32,722 bases of DNA from Candidatus Heimdallarchaeota archaeon B3_Heim (GTDB taxonomy: Archaea; Asgardarchaeota; Heimdallarchaeia; Hodarchaeales; Hodarchaeaceae), in contig NJBF01000040.1 in the NCBI GenBank assembly GCA_003144275.1, forward strand, positions 1 to 32,722. Direction: 5' to 3'. Made by a program: the position numbers and the translations under genes. The notes beneath the pieces are model-generated. The model ran no database searches, was not told the origin of the DNA, and saw only the letters and a program-made list of their open reading frames with translations. Positions 1 through 8,476 of this stretch are shown here, piece by piece (within the stretch, counting starts at the first letter, position 1; the number at the start of each line of letters is the position of its first letter).

Positions 1-782
1 AGCTCCTTAGCGGATGTATTCATTCCTCCCGCACTGGATATAAAAGGACTTGACAAATGAGGTGTTGGTGTACGCTTAATATTCTTCCCATCTAAATCAT
101 AAACATAACCCGATGAGACATTTGGGTCCGTATCTAGATCCTCTCTGAAAAATGTGCTTCGTGACATTCCCAACTTATTGAAAATTTCTTGTTTCATATA
201 TTCTGCATACGACATTCCAGTTACTTTTTCGATAATTTGACCAAGGAGGGTAAATCCACCGTTCCAATAATAGTATTTAGATTCGGGAGGTGAGAGTAAT
301 TCACTTTGTGCTTCGTTCACAAGCGAATAGAAGTCATCCCACGTACCAAGAGGCAAAGTCGGGATATTCGCATTATATCCTTGATTAACCATTATAAATG
401 CATATGTATCTAAACTCGGCATACCTGATGAATGGCTCATTAAGTGGTGAAGTGTTATTGGTTTATCCTTGAAGTTCAATTCTATTGGGAGATATTTAGA
501 AATAGAATCATGGATGTTCAGTTTACCATTTTGAAATAATTGTAAAATAGCTAAACAGGTCATTGATTTCGTTATAGAAGCAATACCATAAAGTGTATCG
601 CTTGTTGCAGGTTTCCGCTTAGTCAGGTCTCCATATCCAAATCCCCTGTCATAAATTACATCATTATCTTTTGTTATAAGAACAGACATTCCGGGAACTT
701 TGAAATCTCGCATTACGTCTATTACTTCATGCTCAAAGATTTTTCTAAAAGGCTGCATGTTTATCGGATCCATATCGGTCAT
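1..782 (-). CDS. Serine beta-lactamase/PBP-like hydrolase (class C fold), 3' end cut by the window edge
   Basis: About 260 residues are readable from an ATG at 780-782, reading leftwards and off the window. The segment has the hallmarks of the class C beta-lactamase/esterase family: SITK (residues 69-72) supplies the nucleophile Ser69 and Lys72; LMSHSSGMP (about 115-122) is the conserved H-x-SG element; YWN (172-174) stands where the Y-x-N motif is expected; and SAGGMNTSA (about 250-258) is the GG turn. An in-frame stop two codons upstream of the ATG makes this the first possible start. There is no signal peptide, so a cytosolic enzyme is likely; many archaeal members are esterases or peptidases rather than lactamases. 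No convincing SD is visible, so it may be leaderless. It is divergent from the next gene. The family is clear; the substrate is unknown. Confidence 0.85.
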   Translation of the reverse strand, partial: MTDMDPINMQPFRKIFEHEVIDVMRDFKVPGMSVLITKDNDVIYDRGFGYGDLTKRKPATSDTLYGIASITKSMTCLAILQLFQNGKLNIHDSISKYLPIELNFKDKPITLHHLMSHSSGMPSLDTYAFIMVNQGYNANIPTLPLGTWDDFYSLVNEAQSELLSPPESKYYYWNGGFTLLGQIIEKVTGMSYAEYMKQEIFNKLGMSRSTFFREDLDTDPNVSSGYVYDLDGKNIKRTPTPHLSSPFISSAGGMNTSAKE

Positions 783-870
783 ATATTTTTAAAATCTTTA
801 AGTTTCTTATGCTTAAGTAAAAAACCACTTTCTAACTTACGAAAAACCAAATCTTAGCACTAACATAAAT

Positions 871-913
871 AAGAGGTAATAGTGACTAGAGCTTCAAAAG
901 AGTTTCACCTCTT
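871..913. repeat. 7-bp inverted repeat in the divergent promoter region
   Basis: AAGAGGT at 871-877 is matched by ACCTCTT at 907-913, 29 bases apart, in the 153-base gap between two divergent genes and just ahead of the 936 start. It could be a regulator site, but a repeat this short can arise by chance. Confidence 0.2.
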
Positions 914-935
914 GAATATAGGAAAGGGTTGAAAA

Positions 936-1937
936 ATGGAGAAGAAGTTAAAAATTAAACCTAAATACAATCCATGTTGGATTTCATTCTTAGGTGCCGT
1001 TTCAGGAGTTTTACAAGCTTTAGATAAACAAGAATATGATCTAGTTAATACGGGTGGATATACCGGTTATGCTTTTGCCTTACCCAATGTTATGAATAAC
1101 TGTACCTGCCCCTCGGGTCCAACATCACTGGGAGAGATGTGGAACGAAATATTAACGGGAACTAATTCCTTGGGGTATGAAACTACACTGTATAATGACC
1201 CAATCTGTTTTCCTGAGAAAGAGGGAGAACTTACTGAAAAAGATCGTCAGCGTGCTTTGAGAATTTTTAAGACTGTAAAAGCCTCCATTGATGCCGACTA
1301 TCCCGTTGTTCTCTGGGGACTTCCAATCCCCGAATATGGAATTGTAGCTGGTTATCAAGGAAATTTTTACCTTGCTAGCACATATCGTAGTCTAATGAAA
1401 ATCCCTGAGGAGCCTGTTCATTATGAATCCCTTCAAGCACCGGGTGGTCTTCATGCTATCACTTTTAAAAACTTAATTGGTGATACTGATCCTGATTCAG
1501 ATAGAATAAGCTTACAAAGGGCAGTTACTCTCGCAAAAGGTGATGTAACGGAGAAAAATTATAGTGCAGGTATTCAAGCATACATAGAATGGACAAATGT
1601 GCTTGAGAACGCACCAGAAAAAGATGTAATATATCATGGTAATGCATACGTGAATGAGTGTACTCTAGAGGCAAAAGAAATTGCATTTGCGTTTTTGCAG
1701 AGACTTGCAGAGAAATATCTGGAAGAACCTTTCTCACTAAAACTGCAAGCGGCAGGAATGAAGTATCAGAAGGTTGTCGAACAATTGAAGGAATTCCAGA
1801 AATTGTTTCCGTTTGCCATGGAAGGTGAAATTACTAAAGAAAAGCGGCTCGAAGGTGCAAAGGTACTCCGAAATGCTATTCCATTTGAGGAGGAAGCTTT
1901 AAAACTCATGAAAGAAGCACTATCTCTTTGGAAATGA
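936..1937 (+). CDS. C39/BtrH-like cysteine-peptidase-fold protein
   Basis: A 333-residue cytosolic protein that resembles the BtrH N-terminal/peptidase C39-like group. It opens with NPCWISFLGAVSG, placing a possible nucleophile at Cys14 at the head of a helix, as in papain-like folds. The stretch PEYGIVAGYQGNFYLAST (about 132-149) looks like the beta-strand pair that normally carries the catalytic His followed by an acidic residue, but Glu133 sits where the His would be expected. A second half (about 190-330) is helical, as in BtrH-like proteins that have a C-terminal helical domain. An SD-like purine run (GGAAAGGG) precedes the ATG by about 7 bases. The gene stands alone: divergent from the hydrolase and separated from nurA by 245 bases with a T-rich terminator. 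The fold assignment is by pattern recognition; the activity is unknown. Confidence 0.5.
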   Translation: MEKKLKIKPKYNPCWISFLGAVSGVLQALDKQEYDLVNTGGYTGYAFALPNVMNNCTCPSGPTSLGEMWNEILTGTNSLGYETTLYNDPICFPEKEGELTEKDRQRALRIFKTVKASIDADYPVVLWGLPIPEYGIVAGYQGNFYLASTYRSLMKIPEEPVHYESLQAPGGLHAITFKNLIGDTDPDSDRISLQRAVTLAKGDVTEKNYSAGIQAYIEWTNVLENAPEKDVIYHGNAYVNECTLEAKEIAFAFLQRLAEKYLEEPFSLKLQAAGMKYQKVVEQLKEFQKLFPFAMEGEITKEKRLEGAKVLRNAIPFEEEALKLMKEALSLWK

Positions 1938-1950
1938 ACTTTACCAAAAC

Positions 1951-1978
1951 TACTCTTTTCTTTTTTCCAAAATTTTTC
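1951..1978 (+). terminator. Oligo-T terminator after the C39-like gene
   Basis: Two T-rich runs (around 1956-1966 and 1973-1977) follow the stop at 1937 without a strong hairpin. Archaeal polymerase terminates at such runs. Confidence 0.45.
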
Positions 1979-2182
1979 AAGTTACTGTAGAATTTTGACT
2001 CCACATACGTTAACATTGAATGAGATATCCTTTCAATACGTGTACTTAAAGGAAATTTTGAAGGGGTCGGTAGATTACTTTTACTTTAGTATACTGAAAG
2101 ATTAAAAAGAACAATATATGAATTGTGTTTGATTGCTTCTGATCTATTAGTAGGTTGGATTAAAACGGGTTAGGAGTAGTAA

Positions 2183-3232
2183 ATGGTGAAAAAATCTTTT
2201 CATAATTTTTTGGAACAGATCCAAAACACACAAAGACAGGCTATAGAGCAAGTTGAAAGGGTACAGTCTGATAGACTTCAAGATTTTGATTATCAAGAAG
2301 ATCCTCCAAAAATGATTGCGATCGACGGCTCGAATCGCTGGATCTGGAATAATCCCGACATTAATGCACGTATTGCAATTATTCGTACCGCTTATGTTGT
2401 TTATGAGTTTAATAGCGACTTTTCCCCTCCTATGCAGATTCTTAATCAAGGTTCTCAAGATGAAGCGGTTCTGATTGCACCTGATAACCCCAACATTCAT
2501 ACTTATGATCAAGATTTCCAGAAATTGCATACTGAAATACAGAGAATAATTGGTCGCAAAAATCCATTAGGGGAAACCCTCTCTTTGCTTCGTTCACTTG
2601 CTGAATTCAAAATGGTGGAGGAATTGGCTAGTAATTATACGGAATCACTGATTGTGATGGATGGCGCTTTGACTTATGTACAGATAAAAGAATTTGAAGA
2701 CACCATTAGGAATATTGTCAAGGCCTGCAAGAAAAATAACAATATTTTGATTGGAGTATCAAAAAGGAATATTACACGGTGGCTTGGATCCGAACTAACT
2801 GATGAAGCAGTTATGAGAGAAATTGCCCGAAATGACCAAAAAATGATGTATATGGATATTCCAACGATACCCAAATCCCAACAGAAATTCCCATCTATTG
2901 GTAAGACTTATCTAGCGAAATTGCATGCAAAACCTGTTAAAACCTTTAGAGTGGATATTTATAACCCTTTAAATGTAAATGATAATAAAGTTCTGTCACA
3001 TCTAGCATACTACTCACAGGTGAACACATTTCCTGGATATCCATTTCCCTTAGTAGATGCACATACTATTGCAGCCCTTTTAAGGCGTGTTCCGGATATG
3101 TATAATCACGAATTACTAGAAGTCGGCATTCAACTTGGTTTCACAGAAGATGAATTACTCCAATACATGATAACACATGAAAATATGGAAACTGATCCAT
3201 TCCACAGATATTTAGACGATGCAACAAGATAA
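2183..3232 (+). CDS. nurA: NurA 5'-3' nuclease, DNA end resection
   Basis: NurA is the nuclease partner of HerA. In archaea the complex resects DNA ends after Mre11-Rad50 to give 3' single strands for RadA. The 349-residue length fits. Visible family marks are AIDGSN with Asp48 (metal ligand at the N-terminal strand), IVMDGAL with Asp160 (second metal ligand), and the C-terminal YPFPLVDAHTIAAL with Asp292 and His294 near the active site. The N-terminal 40 residues form a charged helix. The start is supported by an AGGAG SD six bases ahead of the ATG. It is the first gene of a five-gene plus-strand operon; herA follows after 27 bases. The assignment rests on both the motifs and the neighbourhood. 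Confidence 0.92.
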   Translation: MVKKSFHNFLEQIQNTQRQAIEQVERVQSDRLQDFDYQEDPPKMIAIDGSNRWIWNNPDINARIAIIRTAYVVYEFNSDFSPPMQILNQGSQDEAVLIAPDNPNIHTYDQDFQKLHTEIQRIIGRKNPLGETLSLLRSLAEFKMVEELASNYTESLIVMDGALTYVQIKEFEDTIRNIVKACKKNNNILIGVSKRNITRWLGSELTDEAVMREIARNDQKMMYMDIPTIPKSQQKFPSIGKTYLAKLHAKPVKTFRVDIYNPLNVNDNKVLSHLAYYSQVNTFPGYPFPLVDAHTIAALLRRVPDMYNHELLEVGIQLGFTEDELLQYMITHENMETDPFHRYLDDATR

Positions 3233-3259
3233 CATTCATTAAAATAAGAGGACAAAAAT

Positions 3260-4846
3260 ATGAAGAAAGATATTGAAGAAAAGATAGCTCTAGGTGAAGT
3301 TATTTCGGGTGCTGTAAGTGGTGCAATCCAATTAAAGCTCAGGACCGATAGTGAGGAAGTGAAAATAGGATTTCCTGCAGTCATTGAGGGGAAAAAATAT
3401 GATTTCTTTTCCATTATTTCTGATATTCAATTCCCAACAAGTAATGCGGTCACTATGTTAGCAAATGCAGAAAAACTGCGAAATACGATACCCTTGAATA
3501 CCATCGACACTTCTAGGGGACGTACATTTTATAGTATTGCTGAGCTCCAGTGTGTTCAAATGATTGAGCAGACATCTGGCAAAGCTTTTGAATTTGAGAC
3601 CCTTCCCCCTTATTTTTCATCAGGTCGATTAGCGAGTAAATCTGATGTGCAACGGGTATATCAAACAGACCTCCCTGAAAATACTCAATCAGTTGGAACC
3701 CTCAGAGGGGTAGAAGGATTTGAAATTCCAATTGATTTCAAAAAACTCGTAGAGGTACCGTTTGGGATTTTTGGTCGAACACACTCGGGAAAAACTTTTC
3801 TCAATAAGATAATCCTTGGAAATATTATTAAAACTGAGGTATCGCAGATTCTGGTTTTTGATATGCAATCCGAATATGGGTGGCGATCCCGCGCTGATAA
3901 TTCCCCTGGTCTGAAGTTTTTCTTTGAAGATCAAGTCACTCTATTAAGTCTTGACCCGAGCACAAGTAAAAGCCACGATGAGGATTTATTGATAGGAGAA
4001 AACGAAATAGAACCTGAGGATTTAATCGTAGCTTTCCAAGATCTTTCACCTACAATGATTGATGCAATTTATGAGATAAATCGAACGAAACCCTCATCAC
4101 AAACTCTTATGGAAGGAATTCATGCAGCACTGATAGCCGACCCCCCTCCTCAACGCATTAATCGTGGAACTTTGAACGCTTTGAGTAGACGTATCATGAG
4201 ATTAGATCGCTTATCTTTTGTAGTGAAATCCGATAAGGGAAATTTGAATAACATACTAAAATATATACAATCAGGCCAGAATATTGTAATCGACTTTGGG
4301 AAGTTTGGAGCGGATTTCTTCGCGTATGTGTTTGTGGCAAACATAATTTCTCGTCGATTATATAAAAGCTATAGTGAAATGGTCGATATGAGTGATTATC
4401 CTAGACTAGTTGTCCTTCTTGAAGAGGCTCATAAGTTTTTAGACCCCAGAATCTCGAAAAATACCATTTTTGATAGGCTTGCACGAGAAATGCGTAAATT
4501 TAATCTAGTATTGGCAATGGTCGATCAGCGACCTTCGAGAATTGACCCTGAGATATTATCACAACTCGCAAATCGATTCATTCTTTCCTTAACAGATCCT
4601 AAAGATACCATTAATGCTTTAACGGGCCCTGTTGATCCGGCGGCATGGCGAGCAATTGTACGTGCTATGCCTCCTCGTACTGTATTAATGTTTGGTGACG
4701 CAATCCGCGCACCGACGGCCATGGATGTTCTGGAGTATAATGAAAGCACAATGACTCAAAAATGGCAAATTAGCAGTACGTCCCAGGAGTTACGTGATAC
4801 TCTTGATTCCCTATCGGATGATGATAAAAGAAACATGTTCAAGTGA
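3260..4846 (+). CDS. herA: HerA hexameric DNA translocase ATPase
   Basis: HerA is an FtsK-like hexameric ATPase that drives DNA through NurA during end resection. The 528 residues divide into an N-terminal HAS-barrel (about 8-75) and a RecA-like core. The core has Walker A GRTHSGKT (172-179), a conserved DMQSEYGWRS segment (about 200), and Walker B ending LLEEAHKFLD with Glu388/Glu389. The downstream segment MVDQRPSRIDPEILSQ and the C-terminal ALTGPVD...RAIVRAMPP region are typical of HerA. An SD-like GAGGA precedes the ATG. It lies between nurA and mre11, the classic archaeal arrangement, although here nurA comes first and herA second. Confidence 0.95.
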   Translation: MKKDIEEKIALGEVISGAVSGAIQLKLRTDSEEVKIGFPAVIEGKKYDFFSIISDIQFPTSNAVTMLANAEKLRNTIPLNTIDTSRGRTFYSIAELQCVQMIEQTSGKAFEFETLPPYFSSGRLASKSDVQRVYQTDLPENTQSVGTLRGVEGFEIPIDFKKLVEVPFGIFGRTHSGKTFLNKIILGNIIKTEVSQILVFDMQSEYGWRSRADNSPGLKFFFEDQVTLLSLDPSTSKSHDEDLLIGENEIEPEDLIVAFQDLSPTMIDAIYEINRTKPSSQTLMEGIHAALIADPPPQRINRGTLNALSRRIMRLDRLSFVVKSDKGNLNNILKYIQSGQNIVIDFGKFGADFFAYVFVANIISRRLYKSYSEMVDMSDYPRLVVLLEEAHKFLDPRISKNTIFDRLAREMRKFNLVLAMVDQRPSRIDPEILSQLANRFILSLTDPKDTINALTGPVDPAAWRAIVRAMPPRTVLMFGDAIRAPTAMDVLEYNESTMTQKWQISSTSQELRDTLDSLSDDDKRNMFK

Positions 4847-4880
4847 TTAATCCTTATTTTTAATTCGAGATTTGATTAGA

Positions 4881-6104
4881 ATGGCAAAAATCGTCATAGT
4901 GGGAGATGTCCATATTGGAAAGCGATATGCATATCGTGTCAATTTGAAAACAGGCATTAGCGACCGTACTTTAGATTTTATTAATGCTCTTTCTAGAGTA
5001 GTTGCTTATGCAATCAATAATAAGGCCGATATATTTATCATTGCAGGGGATCTGTACGATCGCGTCACAGTCGGTCCAACACTTCTTCGACAAGTTAGAG
5101 AAACAATTTGGCAGCCTCTTATTGAAGCAAAAATTCCGATAGTTTGTATTGGGGGAAATCATGACTCACCACAAATATTTGAGAAAGGATCACCATTGGG
5201 AGAAATTTCTCTTTTTCCGAATAGTATTGTAGCACGATCTCCACAAACCGCTATAGTACACACTATGACTACAAAGGAAGAAATTGGTTTTCTTCTCCTA
5301 CCATATCTAACGGCATCCCAAGTTGTGAAGTTTGTAGAAGAACGTCTTGGTAAATCTGTCGAGAAGGAAAGACAGATGGTTTTAAGTCAAGAATATCTTA
5401 AATACTTTATAGAAAATGAATTAAAACAACTTCCCACTAAGACAAATCTTCTTGTTGGTCATTACTTCTTTCAAGGATCCAAAATTAATATTATTCCATA
5501 CCCAGATCATCTTCCTCATGAATTCAAATTTAAGAAAGATATGCTACCATTAGATAAAATTGACTTAGCAATATTCGGTCATATTCATACCACTCAAACT
5601 TTACATGGTGGAAAAGTTTTAGTTCCTGGATCATTGGAACGAGTAGATTTTGGTGAGGTGAACGAGGATAAAGGATTTTATGTATTCGAAACTACAACAG
5701 GAAAGCTAGAATTTATTACAAATAATCCTCGTTCGTTAGTTAAACAGTTTATTGAAGTACCAAGGGTAGAGGATCCTACAAATTACATAATTCAAAATTT
5801 ACCAAGAACATTAGAAGAGTCTATTGTCCGTATAATTATAAAAATATCCCCCGAATTAAAGAAGAAAGTACGTCTGCCACGTATTCATCAAGCGTTAGAT
5901 TCAACATTTCATTTTGAATTGTTCTGGGATACTTCTATAACTCAACGTGAAATAGTTCTCACTGATTTTGTTCTAGATCCATTAGTCTTATTTAATGACT
6001 TTATTACGAGAAAACTTGATCAAGACCCCAATTTGGAACAATTACGTCAAAAAGGATTAGAAATTCTTGATCGAGCACTCGCTCAGGTGGAAGAAAAGCT
6101 ATGA
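4881..6104 (+). CDS. mre11: Mre11 double-strand-break repair nuclease
   Basis: Mre11 is the manganese-dependent phosphodiesterase of the Mre11-Rad50 complex; it nicks and trims DNA ends. With the ATG at 4881 the protein has 407 residues and a complete active site: GDVH (Asp9, His11), GDLYD (Asp57), GGNHDSP (Asn93, His94), GHYF (His194) and GHIHTTQ (His234, His236). The C-terminal 130 residues (about 270 on) carry the cap region and the Rad50-binding helices. A longer reading from TTG at 4872 adds only three residues. I prefer the ATG because the motif spacing from the N-terminus is then normal; neither start has a clear SD. Its end overlaps the rad50 start within ATGA, which suggests translational coupling. 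Confidence 0.95.
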   Translation: MAKIVIVGDVHIGKRYAYRVNLKTGISDRTLDFINALSRVVAYAINNKADIFIIAGDLYDRVTVGPTLLRQVRETIWQPLIEAKIPIVCIGGNHDSPQIFEKGSPLGEISLFPNSIVARSPQTAIVHTMTTKEEIGFLLLPYLTASQVVKFVEERLGKSVEKERQMVLSQEYLKYFIENELKQLPTKTNLLVGHYFFQGSKINIIPYPDHLPHEFKFKKDMLPLDKIDLAIFGHIHTTQTLHGGKVLVPGSLERVDFGEVNEDKGFYVFETTTGKLEFITNNPRSLVKQFIEVPRVEDPTNYIIQNLPRTLEESIVRIIIKISPELKKKVRLPRIHQALDSTFHFELFWDTSITQREIVLTDFVLDPLVLFNDFITRKLDQDPNLEQLRQKGLEILDRALAQVEEKL

Positions 6105-8476
6105 GCGATACAGCCCATCACTCTTTCGGGGGAGGTTTTGATCTAATTTCTCTAGAAATATATCGCTTCATGAATTATCTGGGGAAACCAGTTAAATTTG
6201 CTTTCAATGCTCCCAATATCGTCATCTCTGGTCCAACCGGTTCAGGAAAAACAACAATTTTAGATGCCCTAACATTTGCTCTATTCGGTAGAAGCTCCCG
6301 ATTGGATCTAACTATTGTTAAAACAGAAGATATATGTGGGAATAATGGAAGAGTAACTTGTGAATTCCATATAGACAAAATCTATTACAAAATTATCCGT
6401 GGGAGGGACAGTAAGGGCAAAAGCTTTTTAGAACTGTTTATCAACAATGAACGGATTAATGGGAAAATTCCTGAGTTAAATGAGAAAATTCGGTCTACCA
6501 TCCTTGGAATGAATTATGCTGCTTTTGTAAATTCGACTATCATTCGCCAAGATGAAATGAAATCACTGGGATCTAAATCCTCAACAGAACGATTAAAAAC
6601 ATTACAAAACCTATTTCGACTGGATATTTTTAATAAAGCTATACAAGACACTCAAGAACAACTAATGACAATAAATGGCTTGAAAAATAAAGTAGAGGGT
6701 GAATTGCAAACAAATAAGAAGAATTTTTCCTCTAAAATACTTTTAGAAAAGAAAGTAAATCAATTAGTTCCTCAATTACAGAAATTGAAGAGTGAGGAAA
6801 AGAAGTCATTCAAGATAATCGGTGAAAAGGAACTAGAGAAGAATGAGAAACAAGAATTACATGAAAAATTCCAAATCACTTTAGATAGTATGAAAAACTC
6901 TGAAAAACAACTTATGAAGCTTGAAAATTCAGAGAGGAAATCAGAAGAAGAATTAAAAAAATATATGAAATTAAAAAATAATTCTATGGTTTTAGAGAAG
7001 CAAATTGAAGTAATTCGTAATCATGATGAGGAAATAAGATCTCTTGAAAGCAAGAAAAAAGAGTATACATTTATAAAATCTGGGATAGAAAAATTGATCC
7101 AGAGACGAAGGAAAGATGAATTACGACTCATAAAAGATACAGAAAAGAAGAATAATCTGAAAGCAGAAACAGTAAAGCGAATTGCGAACCTTACGACCGA
7201 TATCGATCATAAAAAGGCTTTTCAAATCTTGCAACAGGAGGGAAGATTAGGGGAACGAATTCAAAGAATTTCTCTTGAAAAATCATGGAAATTACCCGAT
7301 AAACTCATTCAGGAATTACTACAGGAACAATTAAACGCAAGATCTGATCTCAAAGAGTTATTAACGGAGAAAACAAAGATCAATATCGACTCTTTTAGAT
7401 TATCTGAAATCCAAGACACGGAAAACCAGTTAATAGCGGAAATCGAGAAATTAAATGAACGATTAAGCGAGTTAAAGGAATCTTCAGAGAAGGAAATCCA
7501 AGAGGAGAAAAACAAGCAAAAGAAGATTGGATTTTCTCCAGAAATACAGAAACATCTTGATATGTTGAAAAACTCACAAATTACTAATGAAAAGATAAAA
7601 AAAGAGTATACTACAGCAAAACATAACTTTGAGTCAATAATTGATCCTACAAGCAAAATAAATACTCTACAAAATCAAATCAAAGTGATTAAAGAGGAGA
7701 GAGTAAGATTTCGAGAGGAACTTAAAGATTATCGACAATTTCAAAAGGAGTTTGAATTTCTTAAAACTGACTTGAAAGAAAAAAAAGAAAGTGTCGAAAA
7801 ATTACAGATCCAATGTGTTCGTATGGATCAGGATATTAAGAACCTGCAATTTAATATTCTAGAACTTCAAAAATTAAAGCCAGAAATTAAAAAACTTGAG
7901 AAAAAGTTGGACAAGTTTATTCAGGAAGAAAACGTTTTAATTAAACTGAAGAATGAGGTGTTTCATATAAGGGGCGCTCCTTTCTATGCAATTAACAAGA
8001 TACTACCTCATCTTGGTAAGCGTGCTTCCCTAATTTTGTCAGATTTAACAAGCCGAAAATTAACTAGTGTTCAATTAGAAAGAATTGATAAAGGAAAACA
8101 AGGTTTGGGATTCAACATTAACATCCAAACTCCTCAAGGACCTCGGGATATTTCAACCTTTTCTGGTGGTGAACGTACTCAAATTAATGCGGCATTAAGA
8201 TTAGCGATCAGTGAAGAACTTTCCTATTTTGGTGGAGAAAGAGCTCAAGAATCAGGAACAAAGAAGACACTATTTATTGATGAGGGAGATTTGGGATCCC
8301 TTGATACTATGGAAGCTCAACAAGCATTCGTCAAGAAGCTCTTTGAATTAAGTAATAAATTTAAGATCATATTAATAACCCACATCACAGAAATTGCGGA
8401 TCAATTTCCACATTCCATTCAGATTACACGTGATACTTACGGGAGATCTATGAAAAATGCTGCGAGTGATACTTAG
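6101..8476 (+). CDS. rad50: Rad50/SbcC-type ATPase without a zinc hook
   Basis: Rad50 is the SMC-like ATPase that clamps DNA and controls Mre11. The 791 residues show Walker A GPTGSGKT (44-51), a Q-loop region (IIRQDEM, about 149), a long Lys/Glu-rich coiled coil (about 190-640), the signature FSGGERTQ (687-694), Walker B LFIDEGDLGSLD with Asp727 and Glu728 (SbcC-like wording), and an H-loop ITHITEIAD. The only cysteines are two near residues 79-88 and one near 590, so the CPxC zinc hook is absent. The middle of the coil (about 381-402, around KSWKLPDKL) breaks the heptads and probably marks the apex; aligned to a normal hook, the CPxC position reads SLEK. The start ATG overlaps the mre11 stop by four bases; the stop overlaps the next gene's GTG by one. 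Confidence 0.95.
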   Translation: MSDTAHHSFGGGFDLISLEIYRFMNYLGKPVKFAFNAPNIVISGPTGSGKTTILDALTFALFGRSSRLDLTIVKTEDICGNNGRVTCEFHIDKIYYKIIRGRDSKGKSFLELFINNERINGKIPELNEKIRSTILGMNYAAFVNSTIIRQDEMKSLGSKSSTERLKTLQNLFRLDIFNKAIQDTQEQLMTINGLKNKVEGELQTNKKNFSSKILLEKKVNQLVPQLQKLKSEEKKSFKIIGEKELEKNEKQELHEKFQITLDSMKNSEKQLMKLENSERKSEEELKKYMKLKNNSMVLEKQIEVIRNHDEEIRSLESKKKEYTFIKSGIEKLIQRRRKDELRLIKDTEKKNNLKAETVKRIANLTTDIDHKKAFQILQQEGRLGERIQRISLEKSWKLPDKLIQELLQEQLNARSDLKELLTEKTKINIDSFRLSEIQDTENQLIAEIEKLNERLSELKESSEKEIQEEKNKQKKIGFSPEIQKHLDMLKNSQITNEKIKKEYTTAKHNFESIIDPTSKINTLQNQIKVIKEERVRFREELKDYRQFQKEFEFLKTDLKEKKESVEKLQIQCVRMDQDIKNLQFNILELQKLKPEIKKLEKKLDKFIQEENVLIKLKNEVFHIRGAPFYAINKILPHLGKRASLILSDLTSRKLTSVQLERIDKGKQGLGFNINIQTPQGPRDISTFSGGERTQINAALRLAISEELSYFGGERAQESGTKKTLFIDEGDLGSLDTMEAQQAFVKKLFELSNKFKIILITHITEIADQFPHSIQITRDTYGRSMKNAASDT

